From: Cavenderia fasciculata
Taxonomy: Eukaryota > Evosea > Eumycetozoa > Acytosteliales > Cavenderiaceae
Assembly: GCF_000203815.1 (NCBI RefSeq)
Contig: NW_004457695.1
Span: 1,240,001-1,304,000 of the forward strand
Length of the DNA stretch: 64,000 bases
Direction of reading: 5' to 3'
The position numbers and the translations under genes are program-made. The notes below the pieces were generated by a model. It did not search any database. It saw only the letters and a program-made list of their open reading frames with translations, and was not told where the DNA came from. Positions 45,912 through 59,801 of the stretch are shown one piece after another; position 1 is the first letter of the stretch, and each line of letters opens with the position of its first letter.

Positions 45912-48900
45912 ATGAATAAAAGAAAGAATAGAGAGACCGATGAAAGGTTAATATCATTTGGTATTGGAGATGATTCATCGTCGTCATCATCAATGTTAGA
46001 GTCATTAAAGAATGAGACTATTGATACATCATTAGAAGACTTTAAACAACTACTTGATCTAACATACAATGTAACAAAGGAATGCGAAAAGAGTATGATG
46101 AATGAATGAACTTGCAAACTTAACCATGTATTAGTTATTTGATCAAAACTAACAATCAATCAATCAATCAACCAACTTGTCTTTACATTTGTATAGGGAG
46201 ACCAATCAATAATTGTAAAGATAATCCAAACTGTTTCCATCATTTGGGTGGATTAAAGTTACTTGGTTGTGGTGAAGATGATATTGACTTGTTTGGTGAA
46301 AAGACAGAGGAAGAGGAGAAAACCTATGTTCAAACTAGCATTTTAAAACTACCCAAAGTCGATGTGATTAGACATACAAAAAGACCAACCCTCAATACTC
46401 CTTGTGGTATTCGAAACCTTGGAGCTACTTGTTATATGAATAGTGTCATTCAAACTTTATTCATGAACTCTCAATTTAAAAGTCATTTATTTAATATTGT
46501 AAATATTCAAAATCAACAAGTAAAAGACTTTGAAAAAGATGTAAAAGATGAAAAGGATTGTAATAATAATAATGGTGATAATAGTAACAATAACAATAAT
46601 AATAGTAATGATATTAGTAATAATAATGATTTGACATCTACAACCTCGACGACAGAAATTGTACCTATAAATGATGAAGATAATTCAGCTACTTCAACAG
46701 TTAATAATTCACCATCAAACTGTACAGTTGTAAAGGATCTTAAAGATTGCGATATGATAGAGATCAAATCATCACCATTCCAAAAAGATGTAGTATTTCA
46801 ATTGGCATATTTATTCTATCAATTACAATCAAGTCAAAAAAGTACAATTGATCCAACTCCTCTTGTAAATTGTCTTCAACTTCCAAGTGATTTACAACAA
46901 GATACTCAAGAGTATGTAATGAATTTGAATCAAATTCATCAATATTTATTAATATATATATTTTTTTTGTTTAGATTTTATAATTTATTTATTGGTCTTT
47001 TAGAATCAAAATTTAAAGATGATATTATTTCAAAATTATTTAAAGGATCTTACGATTATGTTACAGAATGTTTATATTGTAAAAAGCGCAGTTTAAATAA
47101 TAGTTCATTTTTTGAAATCACTTTAAAAACAAATGTAATTATAAATAATATATATATATAAATATATACAAGTATTAATTGATTTTTTATTTATTTTTAA
47201 GGGATGTAAAAATTTTAATGAATCATTTACAGATTATTTGGCAAAAGAGAAATTAATTGGACAGAATCAAATTACATGTAATGAATGTCAAACGAAAAGA
47301 GATTGTCAAAGATCAATTGAATTTAAAAAGTTTCCAACTCATCTCAACATTCAATTGATGAGATATGAATTTGACAAGGATACATTCCAGAAAAAGAAAT
47401 TACACGGCAATTACACCTTTCCTTTGGAAATTGACTTGTCTCAATATTTTAACAACAACAACAACAAGGAAAAGTCCTCCACCGCTATGGATTTGGATCA
47501 TGAATATGAATTAACTGCTATCATGATGCATAAAGGTTTATCAATTTCAAGTGGTCATTATATTACTCATGTTAAAAATGATTTGTGAGAGAACCAAAAA
47601 AAAAGAAAAAAAAAGAAAAAAAAAAAGAAATATTTATTTAATTTATTTTTTTCTTTTTCTTTTTTTTTAGAACTGGAGAATGGTGGGAATTTGATGATGA
47701 AGATGTAAAGAAATTATCTGTAGAAAAGATTGGTAAAGATAGTTTAGGAGAAAAGAGAAAACCAAAAGAGATTAGAGAAGGATTGGTGTCATCAACCAGT
47801 TCCTATTCAATTATTTATTCAAAAAAGAATCGAGACAAGGTTGCTATACCAAAGATTGAAAATTCACATCTCAAACAATTGTTTGAAGACAATGAAAAGA
47901 GATTCGATCAAGTTTCTACTCGTTTCACAGGCATTATAGATGATGCCACAAAGATATTTAACCAAAGAAAGGAAGATATCAATGCGATTCACAACAAACT
48001 CGAGGTGCAAGAAGGAGAAAAGTATTATTGGATCGATACAGATTGGCTTTCAGATTGGATAAAGGGTCAAAGTGTTGCACCGATTGACAATTCTAAATTA
48101 TTGTGTCAGCATGGACAATTGGCACCAAACAAGGTAGAGACGATGAAAAGAATTTCTCAAGTTACATGGGACTTTTTATATGCAGCTCATCAAGGTGGTC
48201 CTGTCCTCGATCAAGATGCACATTGTCAAAAATGTCTCTACCAGATTATTAGTGGTAAAAAGGATCATCACAATGCAGAATCTTCAAAAGATCAAATTAT
48301 AAAATCAGAGAATCAAGAAAAGAATCGTCAAGAAGGTTACTATATCTCCAAGCATTGGTACAAAGAATGGTCAAAAAAGGTTGTCAAGCAAATTGTCAAA
48401 GACTCAACTCCAGTTGAAGATATTATATGTGATCATGGAGGTTTATCAATCGTCAAAGAAGACATGATGATTGTCAAAACTGAAACTTGGAGTTTTATTC
48501 AAACTCATTTTGCTCCAAAAGCAGAATCTATTGCTTCCTCTACGACTCCATGTCAAACTTGTTTAAAATTGGATAAAGAATCAACTGATCAAACAAATTC
48601 AATTAAAAAAGAAAGATCTAAATTGTAATTATATATAATTATAAATTATATTATATATATTTGTTCTAATTAATTTTCTATTTTTTTAGGAAAACATTAA
48701 TAACATTAATTAAATCACAAAAATATAATTTTAATTTAAAGAATGGATCATTTTATTTTGTACCAAAGGAATGGATAAATAGATGGTACAAGTTTATCTA
48801 TTCAGACAAATCAAAAGATGAAAATGATGTAACACCTCCTGGATCATTAAGCTTTGATAGTTTAATATGTCCACATAATGGTTTGGTTTATGATTTTGAA

Positions 48901-49531
48901 ATTGGTAATTTTGTAAACACATTTGATCTCAAAGACATGTCTGTTCCATTTTTGGTTGTGCCACAAACCATTTACAACTTGATTCTAGAGGCTTATCAAG
49001 TGCTAACCGTATCCATTCATTTGGATGATGGTGAACTCTCATTTGAACCATGTCAACAATGTCATATTGCCAAGAATCAACAATTGGAATTTGATAAAAC
49101 AAATTTCAAGGATCAATCAATCTATATTCATATAATCTCTTCAGATGATAATGAAAAAGATTCAAAATATTATATTTTCCCAACAAAAACTAGAAGATGT
49201 AAGAAAACTAAAAAAACAAAAAGTAATAATCATTTATATTTATTTTTAATTATTTATTTTAGTATATAAAAGAATTCAAATTTGGCCAGTTAATCATGAT
49301 TATACAGTTGGAAATTTAAAGTTATTGATATGTACAGAAACTGAAATACCTACATTCCAACAAAAACTTTATATCAATGAAGGTGTTATGATGAAAGATG
49401 CCAAAACTCTTGATCAGTATAAAGTAGTACCAGATCAAATCATAGTTTTAAAGGAATATCAAGAATTGGATGGATTTTTTGATGATGGAGTGTCAGAAGC
49501 TGGTTTTAAAGGAACTATTTTAAATCAATAA
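45912..49531 (+). CDS. usp48: Ubiquitin carboxyl-terminal hydrolase, USP48-like
   Basis: Seven exons, all in phase: 45912-46092, 46197-46911, 46975-47134, 47202-47584, 47671-48624, 48690-49198 and 49263-49531, giving 1056 residues, about the USP48 length. The catalytic Cys box is GIRNLGATCYMNSVIQTLF, with QQDTQE/F across the exon 2-3 junction. A CxxC pair follows (ECLYCKK, TCNECQTK), then the His box SSGHYITHVKND and the Asp-containing GEWWEFDDEDV. C-terminal to it are three DUSP-like repeats (YWIDTDWLSDWIKG, YYISKHWYKEWSK, FYFVPKEWINRWYKF, each with a CxHG-like motif) and a ubiquitin-like tail. An N-rich insert splits the catalytic domain. USP48 trims ubiquitin in the nucleus. Confidence 0.9.
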
Positions 49532-49636
49532 CAAAAAAAAAAGAAATGTAATCAATGGTTTGGATGGTAACAAATAAATTATTTACAATTTGTATATTTG
49601 GTTTGTTTATTATATAAATATATATATTTTAATATT

Positions 49637-50801
49637 TTAATTAAATAATACTATTAATAATATTGAAATGGTTAATGATATATAGGTTGAAGGAGAGAGT
49701 ATATGTGCCCAAGATAGACAAGTGAATGATGAATCATTACAATCGGATAAATAATCATCATATTGGCTACTACATTTAACAGAACGACAAGATTGGTAAT
49801 TGAGTGCATTATCGACCAGTGGACATTGATTCTTCCACATACATGCAAAATAGGCAAGGGTTGATGTTTGACATGTATCTGAAATGACAGCAATTCGTTG
49901 ACAACTACCCATAGTGTCTCCTTTGGATTCGCACATACATCCTTCTACATATCCATCTCCTCCAAAACATGTACTTGATGAATTACAACTAACAGCTGAA
50001 TCAGAATCCGGTTCAGTATAATTTACACAAAATCCTCCTTTACACTAAATTAAATAGTAAATATTAATTAATATTTTATCCTTGCTTTTGTTTGTTTTTT
50101 TTTTTTTTTAATACATACACCTAAACCATCACCGATTTTACATGCTTGAGGATGAGTACATGGAGAACCAATTCCAACAGAATACATTCCAATACAGGTA
50201 TTATCTCCACAAACTTGACCAGGTTGACATCCATTGTCTGATGTGCAATTGCCCCCCTTGGCTGATTTCTCTGTGCAAATACCAAGATCACAAAATTGAT
50301 TGTATTGACATTGCAAATCTGTAGTACAAGTGGTATTGAATAACTCACAGAATCCAGTTGCAACTGAACAAATTAAACCTCTTGCACAATCATCTGTTTT
50401 TCTACAAATCTCTCCTGCTCTAAAAAATTTAAAAAGAATATTATAAATTAGAATAATTGGTCAAGTATAATGTAGTTATTTTATATTTCTAGTTACCCTT
50501 TAAAGTAAGTACTGACACACATTTGATCAGTATAATCTCCGGTACTTGAATAGCATACTAGACCATCTTCACATTGGGCATCTGAAAAACACACAGAAGT
50601 CTCTGGGAATTTTGATTCGCAAATTGGCATTGCATAACCATAGTTGCAGTATAATCCATCTGTACACTTTTGACCTGGCGTACCACATGATTGTTGGTCT
50701 CCTCTACATTGAACAAGACTACAATCACCCAATGCACCTGAAATATTAAAAGTTACTATTAAATATATAGATATGACTATTATTGATATAGTTGATTTCA
50801 T
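49637..50801 (-). CDS. Cysteine-rich secreted protein with a C-terminal hydrophobic tail (GPI-type)
   Basis: Exons 50801-50497, 50419-50119 and 50044-49637 give 337 residues. A signal peptide (IIVISIYLIVTFNISGALG) precedes about 30 cysteines in repeated C...C..G..C patterns (for example CTDGLYCNYGYAMPIC, CRKTDDCARGLIC, CQPGQVCGDNTC), the dickkopf-like/dictyostelid Cys-rich type. The last 20 residues are hydrophobic with no basic tail (YISLTISILLIVLFN), which suggests a GPI anchor. It is likely a cell-surface or matrix protein; no enzyme motif is seen. Confidence 0.8.
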
Positions 50802-51613
50802 ATTTTTGATAGGAAATAGGAAATATATATAAATATATTAGAAAAAAAAATAGATTATAAATAAATTTAAAAAAAACAACCAGACTTGTTCTTTTATTTA
50901 TTGATAGGTAGGAGGTGAACACCAACCAAACAGCAATATGGTTATATATAATTTAGTGGTGCTGATGATGTGATTGATGGATGTGCAATTTTATTCTGTT
51001 TATATTAAAATATTTTATAAATCAATCAACCTCCATTTAACCATGGGAGTCACTCAATCACACTTCATTGTGTCACCACTACTACACCCCAATTGTTTTT
51101 AGTTCGTTGGAACACCCCCTCTCTTGACCAATTCACACCCCCCTATTATATTTTTTTTAAATCAATGGTTAACATACCACAAAAAAAAAAGTTTATCCAT
51201 CACCACAGTTCTAAAAGACTGATCGGTTAACATTGTACCAAGGTGTCAAAATCTTTTTCTTGTTTTTTTTTTTTTTCATTTTGATTTGATTTTTGAAAAT
51301 TATTGAAATATTGAAAAATTTTGGACCTGAAAAGGTTTTGGAGGGCTCCTACTCCAAAGTAACGTCCCTTAGATCCTTTAGATTCATTTCGACAATTGAT
51401 TTTTTTTCAAAAAGACAGTTAGTTGGTGGAACAAAAAATCAATTTATATATTTGTAAAAAACCTTTGACCATTGTTTAGTTTCGAAACTCTTCTCCCTTT
51501 AACTACTATCCATCCAACCAACAAAACCAATACTATTATTATTATCTGTATCATTTTTTTTGTAATAACAAATAATTTATATTTTGTACTCTTTTTTTTT
51601 TAAAAGTTAAATC
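50802..51613. promoter_or_regulatory. Divergent intergenic region with C-rich patches and a hairpin
   Basis: About 810 bases between divergent genes. C-rich patches occur at 51111-51122 and 51138-51144. A perfect seven-base stem (51337-51343 with 51352-51358) flanks an eight-base loop. Long T-runs occur at 51266-51278 and 51590-51602, the latter just before the FAM241-like start. No gene is evident. Confidence 0.45.
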
Positions 51614-52532
51614 ATGGTCAAAATAGTAGATGGATCAATTGTTAGGGAAGACAAGGATGAGAAACCATCCAACATCTCACTCTCTTCAAGTTGTCCTTCA
51701 GTAAATAATTTTTATAGTAACCATTTAAACAAAAGTTCATCTAGTATCAATTCCAACAACAACAACAACAACAATAATAATAATAATAATTCAAGTTCAA
51801 ATATTTCACAAATTTTAACATCTCAACAACTACAACAACAACAAGAATATAGCTCAACCTCATCCAGTTCTAGTTTAGAATCAAACACTTCCACTACTAC
51901 TACTAAGCAAACATCGGCAACTTTAAATTTTTTCTCACAATTGGTAGATAGCATGAACTTGACCATCCCAGTATTTGGATGTCAATTAAAGCTCAACTAC
52001 TTTTCAGGCTTTTGTATTTTCAGCGGCATGGTATTTGGTGCTCACGGTTTACTTTGTTTACTACTCACCATCTACTTGGGAACTTTATTCAACACAAATA
52101 ATACATCTTTATGTCAATGTCAAAATTGTCACCAAGTATCGTCACCCCAAACAAACAACAACGTTGTTGAACAACCACAACAAACACAAACCATTTCAAA
52201 CAATTCCCCACCAAGCCCAATTTTCAAAGTGAACGGAATGAACGATATTTTAAAGTCTACCGATGATCAAGATGAAGAAGATTGTACAGACAACTCGAGT
52301 TCTTCCTCGTCTCCTAGTAAAGGTTATCATTTGTTCAACTCTCCAACTTTAAGAAATTCTGCAAATTCCATTAATGTTTTTGTAAGTACAAAAAACAAAC
52401 AAGAATAATGGAAAATTTGAATCTCTTAAATTAACAATTATTATTATTTTCAATTTCTATCTCGATTTACTTTAGTCACCAAACTCGGGTAGAAGATTAG
52501 GATCATCAATTGATAATTCAAAATCCTTATAA
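51614..52532 (+). CDS. FAM241 (DUF4605)-like small membrane protein
   Basis: Exons 51614-52381 and 52476-52532 give 274 residues. The N-terminus MVKIVDGSIVREDKDEK matches the family start (MVRI..GEIV.DD). A poly-N/S/Q stretch follows, then NFFSQLVDSMNLTIPVFG, and one transmembrane segment (FCIFSGMVFGAHGLLCLLL with TIYLG), which matches the family arrangement of a QLV..G segment before a single C-terminal helix. Animal FAM241 proteins are much shorter; the amoeba version adds a Ser/Asn-rich tail after the helix. The function is poorly known (endomembrane). The second exon, 18 codons, ends SIDNSKSL. Confidence 0.65.
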
Positions 52533-52624
52533 TAATAATATTAGAAAATAAAAAATAAAACGATCGATTGATTTATTTTTTAAATTGTATATATGTATTT
52601 AATTTATTTGTTTTGAGTTTTAGA

Positions 52625-55600
52625 TTAATCGAATAAATTTTCATTATCAGCATTATTAGTTACTTCTTCACTATCTTGATTGGTTGATGATTTTTGATCA
52701 AATTGAGTCCAATTTTGGAAATGTGAAGGTCTATGTAGTTCATCGTAAAAGTTCTTTGGATAATCCAATTTGAGACCGTATGTCATATTGGCAGAATGTT
52801 TGACACCCATAAAGTTATAATTCCAACTACCACGATCGGGCACCATGTAGAAACCGAGGAATCTATCAGAGAGTAGAGTTTGAACCTTTTCATAGTGAGA
52901 AGGTTGGAATCCTGAAAAGTTTTGAGAGTCCTTGTTGGCACGAGCCCATTCGTAACCAGATGGAGTGAGACGGTAGGGCGTAAGAGTACATGGCCACGAG
53001 ACAGAGACGGCGGCGATAATAGTCTTTTCGGCATCCCACGATTTGTTGTCGGCGAGTAGCTTGCCGTGCATGATGGCGTCTTGAGGTGACAGTTGTGGGA
53101 GTTCAGTGGGTTGGGTATGGATCCAACCGAGTGGTTCGAGGTCCTTGAGATGGTCGTGTTCAGGGAGTTGGTTGGGAACATTGACAAAGACGGGTGTACC
53201 CCATTGTGGCACCATGACAATACATCTAATCTCCTTGACTTGAGGATTGTCGGGTGGCGACACACCATACATGTAGCCCATGATTTGAGTACGAAGATCA
53301 CCAATTGTAATAAACTTTTTGAGGATGTTTTTGGGAATGACATAGGTGATGGATGATTCCTTGGCAGTATCACAGTTGACGTAGATCTGGTTGGTACGGA
53401 GATGCAAGTTGGTGGCTGAAATGGCACGTACACGCCAGTCAGTCTTGGAAGAGAACACCTTTTGCTCGTGTGGCGAGGTGGTGGTCGAGATCATCTCCTC
53501 ACCGTGCACGTTGGTGGTACGCACAGTCATTTGGGTCATTTGTGACGACTCTTTCTTTTGCTTTTCAATCTCGGCAATTTGGTCTTCTCTTTGTTGGGAT
53601 GGGGCGGCAATCTCCATACCGAGGATGATATCTCTGATCTCACTCTGTGTCAACGATGCGACATTGACATTATTCTTTTTACCAAAATCGGCCAAGATGA
53701 GGTCCTTTAGCGCCACTTCGACCTTGATCCACTCTTGATCGGTAAGAGTTGGCCAGATGTGGTGTGGTTGGGTGATGGTGTTCTTGTCGGGCTTGAGGAT
53801 GATCTTGGCACGCTCATTGTTGACGTGCAATGCACGCAGGATGAGGATGAGACGTGAGAAGGCCGTGTACGATGGGATCGAGTTGAGCCAATCGTCGTAG
53901 ATGTTGAACAACACCATCTTGGGCTCGGTCGCCTTGAGGATAAGATCACCAAACTTTTCAATCTTGAGACAGGCTTGGAAGGGGAGTTGCAACTCACTGC
54001 CTTGGATGACAATGTTGGGGAAATCCAAAAGATGCACTTCGAGTGGATCGAGCATACCCTTTCTTGTAACGACGATTTGCTTGGGCTGTTCTTCAACAGG
54101 CAACGAACGAATGAGAGCGGCAACTTCTTCGGCTGTCTTCCATTTGGCAAGTTGGCCGAGACGCTTTTGACCGAGCCATACGTCAGTGTGAATGATCTTG
54201 AGGAACAACTGACCGGTTCTAGGGTTAAAGATAAAGATGGCACCATTGATTGGTTTGGTTGTCAAATTACCTTCGAATGTCTTGTGAATAGTGACACGGT
54301 AGACATTGGTATCGTCGACAAACCAGATAATCTTGTTACTAAACAACTCTCCATAGTTTTGTGAAGAGAGGTATGGTTCGGTTGGTTCAGACGAGTAGAG
54401 TTGCAAACCCTTACGGATACGCTCACGCAACACATAGAGTGCTGGATTGGACTTCATGATCTTGTCCATTGCCTTTTGAACGAGTGGCTTGACACCTGGG
54501 AACCAGTTACCAAAGGAACTGTAAATATTGTATGCCAAGTCAATACCAACTAGACAACCAGTTGGTGATGGGTAGTATGACATACTGTCGGTGGTATAGT
54601 CGAGGAACTTGGCACGACTGTAACGTTCAATGTCGTGACTGTCAAAGTCACCCCATTTGAGCTGTACGTCCAACCAGTACTGTGTGGTGCTGCCATCATA
54701 CGTATCACGTGTGTCTTGTAGAACGGATGGACGTGACACTTGCCACTTGTGAGCAGCACGCAACAAAATATCTGCGCACGAGCTGTTCATCTTGTACGAC
54801 TTTCTTGGATGGATTGCTTCCTTGTTGACGACTGCAATCTCCAAGTTGTCCAACTCTTGATCAAACACCTGACAAAGATCCATAACAACAGACTCGTGAA
54901 TCTTTTGCCACAAATGAGCACGGAAGATTTGGATGAGCGAAATCTTGAGAGTGGGGATCTTACCATGCATAAAAATACCTGTCAAATCCAATTGCACCTG
55001 GAAACCAACATAGACGTTCTTTCTGTTGATGGTTGGTGACCACCAAAGTGTAAAACGACGATTGGGAATTTGATTCAAACCAGAACGCTGAGCATGTGTC
55101 AATTTTTTAAACTTCATCGACTCTTCAAAACCCGATGCCTTTTCCCAAAAGAGACCTTCCCAAGTGGGGAAGTAAGTGCCCTTGAAGAGGGTGTGTTCGA
55201 GGATACCCTCTACACCACCAAGTGCTTGGATGATATCGGTACGGTAGTTGTTGAGGTTCCAAAGTTTACCATCGTGACGTTGGTTGGTCCACCAGAACGG
55301 GTTGCTCTTGAGAACCTGGAACTGCTTCCAATCGGTTCTAACACGCCATCCCTTGTCATAGGCAAGAGTATGACGATTCTTTTGGAAGAGTGTCGAGATA
55401 CGTGGAATACCACGGTCCCATGAATCTTCCAAATCTTCAATCGAAAGATTCTTGTTTTGTGTCTTGGCCTCTTCGTATTTGAGTGCATATTCAGCCCAGA
55501 CACGTTGAGAGTCCTTGATCTCTTGTTCCCAAGGTTGGATGTAACGGTAGAGATTGGGAATCAACTGGTCTTCGTCGTGCGACATACCCGAGGTGAAATG

Positions 55601-58600
55601 GGTAATGCCAGAGTCGGTCTGCTTGGAGTATCTGAGATCCGACTGGGGAATGAGTACGTGTCCCATAGACAACATACCGAGACCACCCAACTCTTTGGGT
55701 GTGTAAAAGACAACTGGTGGGAAACGGTTTGGCATCTTGGAATTGAGTCCAATTTTGATACGTGTCTGAATCTTGTTCTCGCAACGCACCAAAATATCGA
55801 GCATTTCACGTGTGACAACAACCGCTTCACGGTAGTAGGTCATGAGACCGATCAACGACGTGTTCCACTTGTTGACAATCTTGGTAAACGTGGTGCTACC
55901 CGACGCCATCAAAATCATTCTAACACGATTCTCGTATCTGTCCATCGACTCCTTGTCAACACGTAAGAATGCCTGTGCAGTTCTCTCACGAGTGTTGATG
56001 TTTTGCAATGCCCATACACTGTCCTTGGGGATGATCTGGTCATTCGGTGATCGACACTTTGGTAGAATACGTACTTCAAATCCATTCATGCTAAACAGTA
56101 AGTTGGGATTATCACGAGAGTAGACTGATACAAAGCTGTCCTCCCACTCGATCGTTGTAAGTGAACGTGGCAGTCTATTCTTGATATTCCAAAAGACAGC
56201 CCGACCAAGATTCACGTCATGTTTCATCAGACGCATACGACAATCTCTTGGCCAGCACTTTTTGTTATTATAACCAACCACATTTTCATTGTTGGGATCT
56301 GGATGCTCTGACATGTACTTTTGGATCAAATCTCTAGTTTCATCTGATGAGAACTTGAATACAACGTAGAGCTTGTCGACATAACGTTGGTAAAGACGGA
56401 TAGGGTGTTTGGTCTCGGTCTCGACATCTTTGTACGTGAGGAAGGGGTTGGGAAGTTGTGGAGGACCGGCAATTTCGCTGGCACGATTTAAACCAAGAAT
56501 CAAGAGATCCAAAACAAGACCGTAAAACTGTACGATAAACGATGCAAATTGCAAACCACGAATTAAACCAAAGTTGTTGGTATGGTTCATATCCTTGAAT
56601 GCAATGACTACATTGTTCTTGCCCGACATGTAATCGGCAAGATTCTGATCGACAATAAGACGCAAGAGACGATTGAGAAGTGTGAGATCAATCTTTTCAT
56701 AGACCTTGGAGAGAGTAGTTTGCATGGCAACGACACACTCGCCGTTGGCAGTCTCCCAGATACCGTCGAGGTTGTTGATACCTTGACACCACTTGTGTAC
56801 GAGTACTGGAGGTGGTTCATTGTCGGATGGTTTGACCCAGTTGGGGAACAACTGACGCTTCTCTCCTTCGTACCACAGGTATTGATCGAGATAGGCATCG
56901 GTAATCTTTTCAAAGGGGTCGATGCTGTAGACTGGCACAAGATGTGTGTAATAGTCCATAAACTCGATACCAACTTCCTTGAATGTACGCTGGGTGAGAA
57001 GGTGACGTTTGATACGTGCCAATGCCTCGTGTGGATTCTCGTACGCTTGTTCGACGAGTACTAATTCCTCACGCTGCGACTGGTTGAGACGACTCTTGAC
57101 GCTGTATGCTTCTTTGAGACGTTCGAGTGCCAATGTGAGGATCTTGATGTCGTGTTTGTACGATGTTTGGGGGAATGGGATGGCCGAGAAACGACGCTTC
57201 TCGAGCCAATGCACGACGGTCGTGTAGATGGCAACACCCTCTTCGGCAGACACGTATGGACCGTCCTTTAAGTAATTATGTTGACGTTCCTGCTCAGCCT
57301 TGAGGTAGAGACGGGTAAGACGACCGAGATTCTTTTTGCAGACGGTCTTGTCAACGGTAGCACCACGTTTGATACGTTCACGGTTATAGTGTGCTACATT
57401 GGTCCACCAATCGGCCTTGTTCTTGACATAACGCAAGATCATGTTCTCGATAGGGACGGGCAGGCCAGGCACCTTCCATGGGATATTGGCCTTCCAACAA
57501 CGCCATGCTTCACTGAGATGTTGCAAGATGACACGTGACTTGTTGGCTTTGATACCTTCGGGCATCATATCCAAAATGTCGTGCATGACGGCGGCACGCA
57601 GCTCAATGTCATAGTGCGACTCGACACGCTGCTTGGTCACTGTCTTGGCCGTCGTGTTGTACTGACGACCTTCAAACTGACGTGCCAACAAATTACCCAA
57701 CCAACGTTCCAATAGTGGAACGATACCTCTGAGGAAAAAGATCCATACACGCCATGTTGGCGCCCAAAAACCGCAGCCTGGCCCCTTGGACACGGCACCC
57801 GTGTTGAAACGGTAGTAGATGAGATGCTTGAGATCCTTGCACATACGAATCTGACGCATCAAACGGTACTTGTATCTAAACATACCTGTCAACAGACCGA
57901 TATGTGAAAAGAGGTATTGCAGACCGTCGGCCAACTGGAATGCCTCGGCGGCACCCAAACGGTACTTGACATGCGTGTCTACCACCAACTTGGTCATACG
58001 CAAAATCTCACGACACAAATGGAACGCATTTCCAAAACGACTCTTTTTACGTTCTTTGGTCGTAAGTGTCTTGATTGGTTTGAGATAAAAGTTGTAATCC
58101 AAATGTAGATAGGTCAAACTCTTACGATGAATGAGTAGATTAAGCATATTGTAACCTTGACGACAGAGTTGGAGACCAGCTTCAACCCAATCAATCTCGG
58201 TGGTTTGGAAGAACTTGGTTGCCTTTAATGCCTTGAACAAATACTTTTTGTTGAGTGATTTGGGTGGACGGTGATGCAACTTGTTCAGTACATAACACTT
58301 GAGTAACTTTTGGTACGATACACGCACCTTGACTGGATGTTGAGATGGACATCTCTCTTGATACCACGCCTTGACGAGTGGAACATCTTCGGCACGTCTA
58401 GTCAACCCTGATCTTTGGTTGAATGGTTTGGGTGCCCAGTACAAGTTGATACCATCCAACGTATTCTCGGTATTGACTTGTGCACTCTTGAGTAGGATAG
58501 GGTTGACATCTTCTGGCAACACAAAGTCGTCGTCTTCATCACCATAGATTGATGCGGAACGGTCAATCTTGTAAGAGGGGATAGGGTAGAGGATTGGATC

Positions 58601-59801
58601 GTACTGGAATCCGACAGCTTCAGGGTTGGTCGTCTTGGTAAAACAGTTGGGTGGGTGATGGTAGTATGGAATGCTCACTTGACGTGGACGGTTGTTGTAG
58701 AGGTACGGGAATGCAATCTTGTACTCTGTTCTGATCTTGTGACGGATGATAATCTTGCTAATATCGTTAAACTCGTTCCAATCCTCATCGTCGTCTCCCA
58801 TGTCACGGAAAAGTGGCTCAAACTTTGGTCCACCCGGAATAGCCATATTCAGTGCCTTGGCAGTCAAAAAACTCTTATCATCAAACAAATAGAAATAATT
58901 TTGATCCGTCAAATCACTCAACAATGGTGATGCTAATCTATACAATGTTGACATGATTGGTAAATCTAATCTCCATTTTCTAAAATTAAAAGTAAAAGTA
59001 TGTTAATATTATATTTGATGTGTTTGTTTGTTTTAGTTTATACATACTTGTAACTTGGACCATTAACAAATTTAGTATTAATTAAAGGTTTGTTATCATA
59101 GAACCAATCATAGACAGCTTTATCATCTTCAGGATCCAATTCCATTTGTACTGCATATTCAACTTCAACATCTAGAATATTGTCTGCATAGTCAAGAGGA
59201 GGCTCTTCATCATCAAAGAGTGGGAATTTGATACGCTTGAAATGCTTTCTGTCACGTTTTTCTCTCTTCATGGTGACCCACATTGAACCCCATTGAGCGA
59301 GATACACCGGTTCAATGACCAATGGAATCTCATTGACAAAGGTAATGGCACCGGTAATGTGATACAACACCTTTACATTTCTCACCTCTTCCCAAGGCAT
59401 TGGCATGTTCTCCAACAACTTGAGAATGGCGTGTGGCACGTACTTTAACGCACCGAGATAGACACGCTTGTCATGACGAAACTTTCTATTCGACATGTCA
59501 CCATGATCCTTTATAATCTTTCTCAAGTGTTCTGGTGGCATATCTTCTTTTGGTGGATCGACATAACCAAACTTTCTCTTTTCACTATATCTCTTTGAAT
59601 TTATTTGTAACCATTTCTTTGCTAAATAAATATAAATAAAAGTAACAAGTATATAGGATAATAAAAGTAGTTAGTTAGTTTATCTTCTTTCTTTGTATAC
59701 CATCTATAGATATCTATCTTACCTTTCTCTTGTAATTTAGAATCATCGAGTTGATTATTATTTTCGCTACTACTATTGTTAGAAGTAGTAGTTGAAGACA
59801 T
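52625..59801 (-). CDS. prpf8: PRP8 / PRPF8, spliceosomal U5 snRNP core protein
   Basis: PRP8 is the scaffold of the spliceosome active site. Exons 59801-59723, 59621-59048 and 58979-52625, in phase, give 2335 residues, the same as animal PRPF8. Only the first 25 residues are lineage-specific (Ser/Asn/Thr-rich). The conserved N-terminus includes [19 protein letters not shown] and [19 protein letters not shown]. The centre holds the reverse-transcriptase-like, linker and endonuclease-like domains (for example [18 protein letters not shown]). The C-terminus has the RNase H-like domain and a Jab1/MPN domain with the family's disabled metal site. No frame breaks over the 7 kb. Codons are relatively GC-rich, as in strongly expressed genes. 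Confidence 0.98.

Noticed and set aside
55210-55966. Several long antisense and shifted frames inside the PRP8 gene
   Set aside because: They are shadows of a complete, highly conserved coding sequence and lack start context or domains.
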